This document shows positions 24,644 through 32,341 of a DNA stretch of 38,947 nucleotides, one piece after another. The DNA is from Thiogranum sp. (GTDB taxonomy: Bacteria; Pseudomonadota; Gammaproteobacteria; DSM-19610), in the NCBI GenBank assembly GCA_024102665.1, contig JAGFJP010000007.1, positions 1-38,947 on the forward strand. Direction: 5' to 3'. Each line of letters begins with the position of its first letter. Position 1 is the first letter of the stretch. The position numbers and the translations under genes are program-made. Under the pieces are notes generated by a model, which saw only the letters and a program-made list of their open reading frames with translations, was not told where the DNA came from and ran no database searches.

Positions 24644-25541
24644 CGCCGGCACCGACATCGGCCAGGCCTACGCCTGGTGCCGCAACATCGTCCGTTCGCA
24701 TTACGAGAATTTCCCGGTCGCCTCCCTGCTGCTGCCGCGACGGCTGCGCGACCCCATCGCGGCGATCTATGCCTTTGCGCGCACGGCCGACGATATCACC
24801 GACGAGGGCGACGCGAGTGCACAGCAACGCCTGCAGCGCCTGGCGGAAATGGAAGCAGCGCTCATGGCCGCCGCCGACGGCGCCCCGCCGCCCTCGCTTC
24901 TGTACGTCGCGCTGGCCGACAGCATCGCGCGTCACCGGCTGCCGCCTGTTCTGTTGCGTCAACTGCTCAGCGCATTCCGCCAGGACATCGAAAAAAAACG
25001 CTACGGTAATTTCGGCGAACTGATGGACTACTGCAAGCGCTCCGCCAATCCCGTCGGGCGCCTTTTGCTGCACCTGCTCCGGCGCAGCGGCGAGCGCGAG
25101 GCGGGGTTGTCCGATGCGGTGTGCAGCGCGCTGCAGCTGACCAATTTCCTGCAGGACATCGCGCAGGACTACCGTGAAAACGGCCGCATTTATATTCCAC
25201 AGGACGAAATGCAACGCTTCGGCGTCAGCGAGCAGGACATCGCCGATCAGCGCAACAGCCCGCGGCTGGCGCAGCTGATGCAGTTTCAGGTGCAGCGCGC
25301 GACACGGCTGCTGCGCGCCGGAAGTCCGCTGGGCAGGGAAATCGGTGGACGCTTCGGCCTGGAATTGCGCGCCGTCGTGCTGGGCGCCGCCCGCGTTCTG
25401 GAAAAACTCCACAGCCAGCAGGATGCATTCGCGCGCCCGAGGCTCGGCAGGCTGGAGCGCACGCGCATCCTGCTGGGGGCGCTCGCAAGTCCATTCAACC
25501 GCGCACAGTGGCTGGTTTCACGCAGCCGGCAACTCCGATAA
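24615..25541 (+). CDS. hpnC: Squalene synthase HpnC (presqualene diphosphate to hydroxysqualene step)
   Basis: HpnC belongs to the trans-isoprenyl diphosphate synthase family. In the three-enzyme bacterial route HpnD makes presqualene diphosphate, HpnC turns it into hydroxysqualene and HpnE reduces that to squalene. The 308-residue product has His-Tyr-Glu-Asn-Phe-Pro-Val-Ala-Ser near the N-terminus and two acidic motifs, Ala-Asp-Asp-Ile-Thr-Asp-Glu and Gln-Asp-Ile-Ala-Gln-Asp. The ATG at 24615 overlaps rmuC by 29 bases; a second in-frame ATG at 24633 after GCGGA is an equally good start. It heads hpnCDE. Telling HpnC from HpnD rests on motif form and gene order. Confidence 0.93.
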   Translation: MSKRIPMQPDAGTDIGQAYAWCRNIVRSHYENFPVASLLLPRRLRDPIAAIYAFARTADDITDEGDASAQQRLQRLAEMEAALMAAADGAPPPSLLYVALADSIARHRLPPVLLRQLLSAFRQDIEKKRYGNFGELMDYCKRSANPVGRLLLHLLRRSGEREAGLSDAVCSALQLTNFLQDIAQDYRENGRIYIPQDEMQRFGVSEQDIADQRNSPRLAQLMQFQVQRATRLLRAGSPLGREIGGRFGLELRAVVLGAARVLEKLHSQQDAFARPRLGRLERTRILLGALASPFNRAQWLVSRSRQLR

Positions 25542-25573
25542 AATCACACATTCCCGAACAGCCGCGGATTTTC

Positions 25574-26449
25574 ATGTCACCCGACCAGTACTGCCAGGAA
25601 AAAGCGGCGCGCAGCGGTTCCAGCTTCTACTACAGCTTTCTGTTCCTGCCGCCCGAACAGCGCAAGGCCATCACTGCCCTGTATGCATTCTGCCGCGAAG
25701 TCGATGATGTCGCCGATGCCTGCAGCGACGCGGGTGTCGCGCGCGCCAGGCTGCAATGGTGGCAAAGCGAACTCGACCAGTGTTTCAACGGTACGCCCTC
25801 GCACCCGGTCACCCGTGCGTTGCAGCAGCCGATCCGCGACTTCAACCTGCCGGCCGAATACTTCCAGGAAATCATCGATGCCATGCACATGGACCTGGAG
25901 CAGCACCGCTATGAAACCTTCAGCGAGCTGGCGCTGTACTGCCATCGCGCCGCGGGCGTGGTCGGCCTGCTGTCGGCGGAGATTTTCGGTTACCGGCACC
26001 GCAGCACCCTGAAATACGCCGAAGAACTCGGCACCGCATTCCAGCTCACCAATATCCTGCGCGATGTGCGCGAAGACGCCGGGCGCGGGCGCATCTATCT
26101 GCCGCTCGACGAACTGCTCGAGTACCGCGTCAATCCCCACGATCTGCTCAAGGGAAAGGTCAGCGACGGTATGCGCGAACTGTTCCGCTTCCAGGCGCAG
26201 CGCGCGCGCGAATACTACGCGAGAGCTTTCAGTCATCTGTCGCCGCAAGACCGCTACCGGCAGCGCAGCGGCGTAATCATGGCCGCCATCTACCAGGCCC
26301 TGCTCGATGAAATCGAGGCGGACGGCTTCGCCGTAATGCAACAACGCACCAGCCTGACGCCGCTGCGCAAGTTCTGGATCGCCTGGAAAACAGCGCGCCG
26401 GGAACGCCGTCGTTACCGCAAAATCACCAAACAGCCCGCCCATGTCTGA
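25574..26449 (+). CDS. hpnD: Presqualene diphosphate synthase HpnD
   Basis: HpnD condenses two farnesyl diphosphates to presqualene diphosphate. The 291-residue product has Arg-Glu-Val-Asp-Asp-Val-Ala-Asp-Ala at 41-49 and Arg-Asp-Val-Arg-Glu-Asp-Ala-Gly-Arg-Gly-Arg-Ile-Tyr-Leu-Pro further on, the two metal-diphosphate sites of squalene/phytoene synthases. A GTG at 25508 is open but lies inside hpnC; the ATG at 25574 sits 32 bases after the hpnC stop and immediately before the conserved Tyr-Cys-Gln-Glu-Lys start of the family. It overlaps hpnE by eight bases. Confidence 0.94.
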   Translation: MSPDQYCQEKAARSGSSFYYSFLFLPPEQRKAITALYAFCREVDDVADACSDAGVARARLQWWQSELDQCFNGTPSHPVTRALQQPIRDFNLPAEYFQEIIDAMHMDLEQHRYETFSELALYCHRAAGVVGLLSAEIFGYRHRSTLKYAEELGTAFQLTNILRDVREDAGRGRIYLPLDELLEYRVNPHDLLKGKVSDGMRELFRFQAQRAREYYARAFSHLSPQDRYRQRSGVIMAAIYQALLDEIEADGFAVMQQRTSLTPLRKFWIAWKTARRERRRYRKITKQPAHV

Positions 26450-27770
26450 CCCACGGCTTGCGCAGGCGCCCGTGGTGGTGGCGGGCGGCGGCTGGGCCGG
26501 TCTCGCCTGCGCCTTTGAACTTTGCCGCCGCGACATACCGGTCGTACTGATCGAGGCAGCGCGCCAGCTCGGTGGCCGCGCGCGCAGCGTCCGCTTTCGC
26601 GACACCATCGTCGACAACGGTCAGCACCTGCTGACAGGCGCCTGTCACAGCCTGCTGGCGATGCTGCAACAGCTGCAAATCGATCCGCAGCGGGTCTTTA
26701 TCCGCATTCCGCTGACCCTGCACAGTGTCGGGGGTGCCGGCTCGCCATTGCAGCTGCGCGCCCCGCGCCTTCCCGCGCCCCTGCATCTGCTCGCGGCGTT
26801 GCTCGGCGCCAGCGGACTTTCGCCCGCAGACCGCTTGCTGGCGTTGCGTTTCGGCCGGCGCCTGACGTCGCTGGATATCCCTGCCGGCCAGGACATCAGC
26901 GTACAGGCGTTGCTGCACAGCGAGGCGCAGACGCCGGCGCTGATCGCAAAGCTCTGGGAGCCCTTGTGTATCGCCACCCTCAACACGGCTATCGAGGAAG
27001 CCTCGGCGCGCATTTATCTGCGCGTGTTGCGCGAGACTTTCGTGGGCTTGCGCGGCAACTCCGATTTGCTGATTCCGAAAGTCGAACTGGGCAATCTGCT
27101 ACCCGTGCCCTGTCGCGCATTTCTGGAAGACAACGGCGCCCGCGTTGTGCTGGGCGCGCGCGTGACCGGACTGGAAATTCAGGCTGGGCGGATCGAAGGC
27201 GTCACCGCGGGCGCACAGACCCTGGCAGCCAGTCACCTGGTGCTGGCAACGCCGCATGTGATCAGCCGCCGCCTGATGTCCACGCAGCGCCCGCTGCGCG
27301 CGCTGTGCGAAAAGATGGCTGCGCTCGGCAATGAACCGGTCACCACGCTTTACCTTCAATACCCGCAGGCGGTGCGCTTGCCGCAGCCTGTGACAGGGCT
27401 GTGCGGCGGCATCGCGCAATGGATCATCGATCGTTCGCCCGGCGGCGCGGCGGGCCTGGTCGCGGTCGTCATCAGCGCCCGCGGAACGCACATGCAGATG
27501 GACAGCGACGCCTTGTGCGCAAAAGTGACCGCTGAACTCGCTGCCATGTTTCCCGACTGGCCGGCGCCGCGCGACAGCCTGGTCATCCGGGAAAAACGCG
27601 CGACTTTCTGCAGCCGTGTCGGCATCGACGAGTACCGCCCTGCGAACAGGACACCGGTGCGGGGACTGTGGCTGGCCGGCGATTACACCGACAACGGCCT
27701 GCCCGCGACACTCGAGGGCGCTGTGCGCAGCGGCGTCGCTTGCGCGCAAGCCATCGCAAATTCGCTGTGA
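26442..27770 (+). CDS. hpnE: Hydroxysqualene dehydroxylase HpnE
   Basis: HpnE is an FAD-dependent amine-oxidase-like protein that removes the hydroxyl of hydroxysqualene to give squalene. The 442-residue product opens with Val-Val-Val-Ala-Gly-Gly-Gly-Trp-Ala-Gly-Leu-Ala (FAD dinucleotide site, about 11-22), then Glu-Ala-Ala-Arg-Gln-Leu-Gly-Gly-Arg-Ala. It ends with Leu-Ala-Gly-Asp-Tyr-Thr and Ala-Thr-Leu-Glu-Gly-Ala-Val-Arg-Ser-Gly, typical of this family. The start overlaps hpnD, indicating coupling. No squalene-hopene cyclase gene is in the window. Confidence 0.94.
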   Translation: MSDPRLAQAPVVVAGGGWAGLACAFELCRRDIPVVLIEAARQLGGRARSVRFRDTIVDNGQHLLTGACHSLLAMLQQLQIDPQRVFIRIPLTLHSVGGAGSPLQLRAPRLPAPLHLLAALLGASGLSPADRLLALRFGRRLTSLDIPAGQDISVQALLHSEAQTPALIAKLWEPLCIATLNTAIEEASARIYLRVLRETFVGLRGNSDLLIPKVELGNLLPVPCRAFLEDNGARVVLGARVTGLEIQAGRIEGVTAGAQTLAASHLVLATPHVISRRLMSTQRPLRALCEKMAALGNEPVTTLYLQYPQAVRLPQPVTGLCGGIAQWIIDRSPGGAAGLVAVVISARGTHMQMDSDALCAKVTAELAAMFPDWPAPRDSLVIREKRATFCSRVGIDEYRPANRTPVRGLWLAGDYTDNGLPATLEGAVRSGVACAQAIANSL

Positions 27771-27818
27771 CTGCACCGGATTCAGCTTAGCCCTGCGCAA
27801 CCGTGATAGACTTCAACC

Positions 27819-28580
27819 ATGCAGATACCCGAGAACTGGCAAGCACAGAAAGACTCCCTCAAGGACCGCGTGATCCTGATTACCGGCGCCGGCAGTGGCA
27901 TCGGCGCGGCGGTTGCGCGACAGGCCGGCGCATGCGGCGCCACCGTGATCCTGCTCGACAAAATCGTGCGCAACCTCGAACAGGTCTATGACGCCATTGA
28001 AGCCGATGGCAGTCCACGGGCGGCGATCTACCCGATGAACCTGGAAGGCGCCGCCGAAAAAGACTACGTGGATCTGGCTGCGACCATCGAGAAGGAATTC
28101 GGGAAACTCGACGGACTGCTGCACAATGCCGCCATGCTCGGCGCGCTGATACCGATCGCGCATTTCGAGGCGGAACTCTGGTACAAGGTGATGCAGGTCA
28201 ACCTGAATGCGCCGTTTCTGATGACGCGCGCCTGCCTGAACCTGCTGATGCAAAGCGACAGCGGGTCGATCCTGTTCACCAGCGACAGCGTGGGCAGAAA
28301 GGGCAAGGCCTACTGGGGCGCCTACGGTATCAGCAAGGCGGCCATCGAAAACTTCATGCAGACGCTTGCCGATGAACTGGAAACCAACACCCGGGTGCGC
28401 GTAAACAGCATCGATCCCGGCGCGGTCGCCACCGCCTTGCGCGCGCTGGCCTATCCCGGCGAAAACCCCGCCAGCATCGCCACGCCTGAACAGGTGGTGC
28501 GCCCGTTCCTGTACCTGCTCGGCGCCGAGAGCCACGGCATAACCGGAAAGCAGTTCGAGATTCAGGGAGTCGCGTTTTAG
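27819..28580 (+). CDS. YciK-family short-chain oxidoreductase
   Basis: The 253-residue protein is a classical SDR: cofactor motif Thr-Gly-Ala-Gly-Ser-Gly-Ile-Gly (about 22-29), His-Asn-Ala-Ala, a catalytic Ser in Ser-Asp-Ser-Val-Gly, and Tyr-Gly-Ile-Ser-Lys. The N-terminal Ile-Pro-Glu-Asn-Trp and overall form match YciK, whose substrate is unknown. In Pseudomonas a YciK gene follows mupP; here about 7.8 kb of other genes separate them. The Shine-Dalgarno is poor. A truncated palindromic repeat follows its stop codon. Confidence 0.9.
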   Translation: MQIPENWQAQKDSLKDRVILITGAGSGIGAAVARQAGACGATVILLDKIVRNLEQVYDAIEADGSPRAAIYPMNLEGAAEKDYVDLAATIEKEFGKLDGLLHNAAMLGALIPIAHFEAELWYKVMQVNLNAPFLMTRACLNLLMQSDSGSILFTSDSVGRKGKAYWGAYGISKAAIENFMQTLADELETNTRVRVNSIDPGAVATALRALAYPGENPASIATPEQVVRPFLYLLGAESHGITGKQFEIQGVAF

Positions 28581-28586
28581 CGTGGC

Positions 28587-28615
28587 GTCATTGCTTCGCT
28601 ACCGCTCGCAATAAC
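28587..28615. repeat. Truncated copy of the GTCATTGCGAG repeat
   Basis: GTCATTGC (28587-28594) and CTCGCAATAAC (28605-28615) are recognisable ends of the family seen at 5502-5638 and 7010-7092, with nearly all of the interior lost and one mismatch in the right end. It lies between two convergent genes and could still fold as a short hairpin. Confidence 0.6.
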
Positions 28616-28622
28616 GACCGGG

Positions 28623-29657
28623 CTACTCCATCAGGTCGACGTGGATGCCTTGTTCCTCCAGCGCAGCGGCGCGGGCCTGGATGAAACGCTGGAAACTGGG
28701 TTGCCGGTCGTAGGCACCGGAAAGCACATAGTCGAGCGCCGACTGAACGTGGAATGACTTGAGATACGCCTCGGTGCGAAACACTTCGCGGCCATCGGCA
28801 TCGAACATCACCATGGTCGGCGCATACTGGATACCCAGTTGCCGGGACCAATTTGCCGCCGTGGTGTCGGCGCCCGCGGGTGTCTGCAACGGCGTATCGG
28901 ACCACATATCCAGCAACACCACGTCAAAGTCCCGGAGCAACGCGGCGCTTTCCTTGCGCGCAAGAATATCGCCGTGCAGCTCATCGCAATGCGCGCAGTC
29001 TTTCTGTTCGAACAGCACCAGCAGCGGCTTGCCGCTGGCGCGCTGCGACAGGCGGTAGGGCGGCTTCAGGTAGGACGGATCCTGGTGCAGGACGCCTTTC
29101 GCCGGTTCGGGCGCAAGCGCCGCCCAGTAGTCGCGGAAGCTGGTTTCGCGCTCCTTGCGCTGCCCGACATAGTCGACGACCGCGGTGAACTTGTGCGGCG
29201 GATAGTAGCCGTTGAGCCGCAACACCACCTTGCCCTGCTCATCCAGAAACACCAGCGTCGGCGTGAACATCACCTTCAGATCGGCGGCGAACTGCTTTTC
29301 GGTCGTGGTTTCGCCGGCCAGGCCCGTCACTTCGCGGTCGCCCCACATATTGATGGCGATGACGTCGAGATGCCCGCGCGTTCTGGAGACAACATCACGC
29401 AGAGCGAAATTGGTCTCCAGCAGCTTCTTGCAGTAGGGACAGCCGTCCTGGTAGAAGTACAGCATCAGGCGCCGATCGGCCGCCGCGGCTTCCGCCACGT
29501 CGTCGCGTATATCCAGAAAGGATTGTTTGAACCAGTCCGGATGCTCGTGATAACCCGGATTCACCATCCCGGGTTCCAGACTCTGCACGGGCGCCTGCAG
29601 CTCGGCCCCGGCCGGCTGCGCGAAGACAACGAAAAAGACCAACAGCAGTCGCAGCAT
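28623..29657 (-). CDS. Periplasmic protein with two thioredoxin domains
   Basis: The 344-residue product has a signal peptide (residues 1-18) and two tandem thioredoxin-fold domains. The first has Cys-Pro-Tyr-Cys at 73-76 with the cis-proline in Phe-Thr-Pro-Thr (Pro133). The second has Cys-Ala-His-Cys at 221-224 with Tyr-Ala-Pro-Thr downstream. Both halves share the pattern of a short redox motif followed by Asp-Met/Asn-Met-Trp and a Gly-rich turn, suggesting an internal duplication. It resembles proteins labelled SoxW or thioredoxin-like, with no settled function. The start at 29657 has GGAG eight bases upstream. Location in the periplasm 2 kb from the ccm operon hints at a role in thiol-disulfide exchange, an inference only. 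Confidence 0.88.
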   Translation of the reverse strand: MLRLLLVFFVVFAQPAGAELQAPVQSLEPGMVNPGYHEHPDWFKQSFLDIRDDVAEAAAADRRLMLYFYQDGCPYCKKLLETNFALRDVVSRTRGHLDVIAINMWGDREVTGLAGETTTEKQFAADLKVMFTPTLVFLDEQGKVVLRLNGYYPPHKFTAVVDYVGQRKERETSFRDYWAALAPEPAKGVLHQDPSYLKPPYRLSQRASGKPLLVLFEQKDCAHCDELHGDILARKESAALLRDFDVVLLDMWSDTPLQTPAGADTTAANWSRQLGIQYAPTMVMFDADGREVFRTEAYLKSFHVQSALDYVLSGAYDRQPSFQRFIQARAAALEEQGIHVDLME

Positions 29658-29982
29658 GGTTCCGGCTCCCTGGCAAAACTGGCTAACAGCTATGACGCCC
29701 GAATCGGCTCGAATGTTTCATTCCGGCCGCTGCAGGCGGTCGTCCGACGCCCCATGGTGCGGCTTGCCGGCATGGCCGGCAAGCCCGGCCAGGGCGGAAA
29801 TCCGGCGTCGGCAACCGGCAACAGAACGGCAAACCGGTCGTCATATTTTTGGCATGCGCGGCATCATGCCGGGAGCAACATCTTATATCGACTTGTTTTA
29901 TAGCGTGTTCTCGATTCTTCATGCGACCTGGCACCGATTTCGCATACCAGTTCGCATGCGAGTGATCAACCCGGACACCCCT
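29658..29982. other. 325-bp region upstream of the GGDEF gene
   Basis: The region separates the divergent thioredoxin-domain and GGDEF genes. It has a perfect palindrome at 29761-29785 and AT-rich stretches near 29845-29852 and 29882-29902 that may hold a promoter, though no well-spaced -35/-10 pair stands out. A plus-strand frame stays open through it in line with the GGDEF gene, but its translation is Arg/Pro-rich and not conserved, so I treat it as non-coding. Confidence 0.6.
29761..29785. repeat. Perfect 11-bp-arm palindrome
   Basis: GGCTTGCCGGC (29761-29771) and GCCGGCAAGCC (29775-29785) are perfect inverted arms around the three bases ATG. No U tract follows on either strand, so it is not a standard terminator. 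It may be a protein-binding site or a stable RNA hairpin in the GGDEF leader. Confidence 0.5.
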
Positions 29983-30900
29983 ATGAACAAACCGCTGCAA
30001 CACATTGCTGACGCGATCAACGGCCGAGGACTTTCCGGCAGTCGCTCCCTGCTGCACGACTTCACGCTGGAAAAAGAACTTGAAATCGCGCAGAGCCTGC
30101 AGACCAGCCTCGATCCGACGCGCCTGATCGAGCTGTTCAGCAAGGAAGTCGCCGCCCTGATCCCGCACCAGGGTGTGCGTTACCGCAATGACGATCTGGA
30201 CGTGCTGGTGAAACTAGGCACCCAGGCCCGTCACAGCTGCTCCTATAAACTGAACCTGGGCGACGAACCGCTCGGCAAACTGACCTTCCGCCGCAACCGG
30301 AAATTCACGGATGCTGAAATCGCCACGCTGGAGCACATGCTGTGCACCTTGCTGTATCCGCTGCGCAATGCGCTGCTGTACCAGGATGCGCTGCAGCTGG
30401 CCCAGAAAGATCCCCTGACCGGCATCTGCAACCGCGCCGCGCTCGACGAAACGCTGCAGCGCGAACTCAGCCACGCGCAACGCCGCGAGACCGGCTGCGC
30501 GCTGTTGATCCTGGATATCGATCACTTCAAGGACGTCAACGACCGCTACGGCCATATTGTCGGCGACTGCGCCATCCGCGCGATCGCCGGCATGGTGGCG
30601 GCCTGCAAACGCGACGGCGACCTGCTGTTCCGCTACGGTGGCGAGGAGTTTGTCGTGCTGATGCGCGACGCCGATCTGGAAGGCGCGGTGCTGCTCGCCG
30701 AACGCATTCGCGGACACATCGAACGCAATCCCTGCATCTGCTCGGGCGCCGACCTGCACATGACAGTCAGCATCGGCGTCAGCATCCTGCAGCCCCACGA
30801 CAGCCCGGTGTCGCTGTTCGCGCGCGCCGACCAGTCCCTGTACCGCGCCAAGCGGGACGGTCGCAACCGCATCTGCGTCGCCGAAGACTGTTACCAGTAA
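29983..30900 (+). CDS. GGDEF diguanylate cyclase with a GAF-like domain
   Basis: The 305-residue product has an N-terminal region (about 25-150) that looks like a GAF domain, including Leu-Gly-Lys-Leu-Thr-Phe-Arg-Arg. It is followed by a GGDEF domain beginning Asp-Pro-Leu-Thr-Gly-Ile-Cys-Asn-Arg. The active site is Gly-Gly-Glu-Glu-Phe, and the product-inhibition site Arg-Asp-Gly-Asp sits five residues before it. It should make cyclic di-GMP and be feedback inhibited. It has no membrane segment. An ATG nine codons upstream (29956) is an alternative start; both have weak ribosome sites. Its stop is nine bases from that of the convergent flavin reductase gene. Confidence 0.88.
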   Translation: MNKPLQHIADAINGRGLSGSRSLLHDFTLEKELEIAQSLQTSLDPTRLIELFSKEVAALIPHQGVRYRNDDLDVLVKLGTQARHSCSYKLNLGDEPLGKLTFRRNRKFTDAEIATLEHMLCTLLYPLRNALLYQDALQLAQKDPLTGICNRAALDETLQRELSHAQRRETGCALLILDIDHFKDVNDRYGHIVGDCAIRAIAGMVAACKRDGDLLFRYGGEEFVVLMRDADLEGAVLLAERIRGHIERNPCICSGADLHMTVSIGVSILQPHDSPVSLFARADQSLYRAKRDGRNRICVAEDCYQ

Positions 30901-30909
30901 GCCGCTGCG

Positions 30910-31524
30910 TTACATCCCGTTCTTGAACTGACCGTACTCGGTCGCGCCGCTGGCGCGTATCCCGACGAAGGCTTTGGCGTACTCCGTCAGGATACCCAGC
31001 GCATAGGCGATGCGCTTGCGGAAGTAATCGTCGGCATCGGGATTGTTCTGCGCGGGGTCGTCGTTAAGCACCTTCTCGACGTTGCGAATAATGACGTGTT
31101 CGGGGATATAGCAGATCCGGTTGTTCTTGTAACTGCTCATGCGCAGCTCGGCGACCGGGTAAGCGCCGCCATCAGCCGACGACACCGTGACAATCAGCGC
31201 CGGCTTGTGCGCCAGCTCCCGCTTGCTCCACATCAGGAAGAAATTCTTCAGCCCGGCGGGAACCTGTCCGTGCCATTCCGGAGAAACAATGACGAACCCG
31301 TCGCTGGAAGCCAGTTGTCCGGAAACCGGATCCAGCAGCTTTTTCCATTCCGGGTTCCCGTCCCAGATGGATTCGTCCCACAGCGGTAACGGGTTTCCGG
31401 CGAGGCGAAACAACCAGGTTTCATCGCACAGGCTGTTATCGTCGAGAACCCGCTGGACGTAGCGCGCGACTTTTTCGCTTTGCGAGGGTTGACGATGGCT
31501 GCCGCTGACAATGCTGATTTTCAT
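30910..31524 (-). CDS. NADPH-dependent FMN reductase family protein
   Basis: The 204-residue flavodoxin-like protein begins Met-Lys-Ile-Ser-Ile-Val-Ser-Gly-Ser-His-Arg, the flavin phosphate loop. It has Ser-Pro-Glu-Trp-His-Gly-Gln-Val-Pro-Ala-Gly-Leu-Lys-Asn-Phe-Phe, the hallmark of this family, in which Tyr-Asn or similar usually precedes the Gly. It may reduce quinones, azo compounds or free flavin; the substrate is unknown. A longer frame reaches 31920, but that part lies over ccmA on the other strand and is not conserved. It is divergent from ccmA across 178 bases that include an operator-like repeat. Confidence 0.9.
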   Translation of the reverse strand: MKISIVSGSHRQPSQSEKVARYVQRVLDDNSLCDETWLFRLAGNPLPLWDESIWDGNPEWKKLLDPVSGQLASSDGFVIVSPEWHGQVPAGLKNFFLMWSKRELAHKPALIVTVSSADGGAYPVAELRMSSYKNNRICYIPEHVIIRNVEKVLNDDPAQNNPDADDYFRKRIAYALGILTEYAKAFVGIRASGATEYGQFKNGM

Positions 31525-31539
31525 GATCCCATCCCGTGC

Positions 31540-31575
31540 GTTGCGAAACGCCGGCAGTTTACCCTGTTTCGCGAC
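31540..31575 (-). promoter_or_regulatory. Operator-like inverted repeat over a candidate -10
   Basis: GTTGCGAAAC (31540-31549) and GTTTCGCGAC (31566-31575) are inverted repeats matching at nine of ten positions with a 16-base spacer. Between them, on the minus strand, is TAAACT (31561-31556), a possible -10 for the flavin reductase gene. Such an arrangement is typical of a repressor site. The regulator is unknown. Confidence 0.4.
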
Positions 31576-31666
31576 ACCGTCTCCACCCGGCCGCCAGCCC
31601 CGCCAACCCTGCACGCATGTTCGACCCTCACGCAACAATCGGATAAACTTCCCGGATTCGGGAGTG

Positions 31667-31686
31667 GCCGGAATACCGTATCCGGC
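31667..31686 (+). promoter_or_regulatory. Hairpin just upstream of ccmA
   Basis: GCCGGA and TCCGGC form a six-pair stem with an eight-base loop, ending 16 bases before the ccmA start codon. A possible -10 (TAAACT, 31644-31649) lies upstream, with no good -35. If transcription starts there, the hairpin would be in the short leader close to the ribosome site. Confidence 0.3.
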
Positions 31687-31702
31687 ATAGTGGATCTGCG
31701 AC

Positions 31703-32341
31703 ATGACCTTGAACAAGCCGGTTACTGCACTTGAGGCACGGGAACTCACCTGCATCCGCGACGACCGAACCCTTTTCTCCGGACTTTCCTTTCGCCTGCA
31801 ATCCTCGCAGGCGCTGGTAGTCGAAGGACGCAACGGCAGTGGCAAGACATCGCTGCTGCGCACACTGTGCGGCATGGCGCTGCCCGATGCCGGCGACATC
31901 CTCTGGTGCGGCGAAGACATTTTCCGGCTGGGCGCCGACTACCACGCCTGCACCGCCTATGTGGGTCACCGCGACGGCGTCAAGCTCGACCTGACACCGC
32001 TGGAAAATCTTTCCTTTGCCCGCAGTCTCGGCAACCCCGACCCGGACTGCACAGCGCACCAGGCGCTGGAAGCGCTGCAGCTCGCGGGCTTCGAGGATGT
32101 GCCGACGCGCAACCTGTCGGCGGGACAGCAGCGCCGTCTCGCCCTCGCCCGGCTGCTCATAACCCGGGCCAGGTTATGGATTCTCGACGAACCCTTCACC
32201 TCCCTGGACAAGCACGGAATCGCCATCGTCGAGGAACTGGCGCACAAACATCTGGTCAATGGTGGTATGCTCGCCGTCACCTCGCATCACCCTGTCAACC
32301 TGGACCCGGGCGCCACCACGCGCATCAATCTGTCGGAATGA
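31703..32341 (+). CDS. ccmA: Haem exporter ATP-binding subunit CcmA
   Basis: CcmA is the ATPase of the CcmABCD complex, which releases holo-CcmE loaded with haem in system I cytochrome c maturation. The 212-residue product has Walker A Gly-Arg-Asn-Gly-Ser-Gly-Lys-Thr at 42-49, the signature Leu-Ser-Ala-Gly-Gln-Gln-Arg-Arg and Walker B Leu-Trp-Ile-Leu-Asp-Glu-Pro-Phe. It is the first gene of the ccm operon, and its stop overlaps the ccmB start by four bases. Confidence 0.97.
   Translation: MTLNKPVTALEARELTCIRDDRTLFSGLSFRLQSSQALVVEGRNGSGKTSLLRTLCGMALPDAGDILWCGEDIFRLGADYHACTAYVGHRDGVKLDLTPLENLSFARSLGNPDPDCTAHQALEALQLAGFEDVPTRNLSAGQQRRLALARLLITRARLWILDEPFTSLDKHGIAIVEELAHKHLVNGGMLAVTSHHPVNLDPGATTRINLSE

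Noticed and set aside
29656-29982. N-terminal extension of the GGDEF protein by more than 100 residues
   Set aside because: The frame is open, but the translation is Arg/Pro/Ala-rich without conserved features, crosses a perfect palindrome, and begins over the start of the opposite gene.
31525-31920. Longer form of the flavin reductase starting inside ccmA
   Set aside because: The extension overlaps the ccmA coding region on the other strand and the conserved flavin loop starts right at the ATG at 31524.
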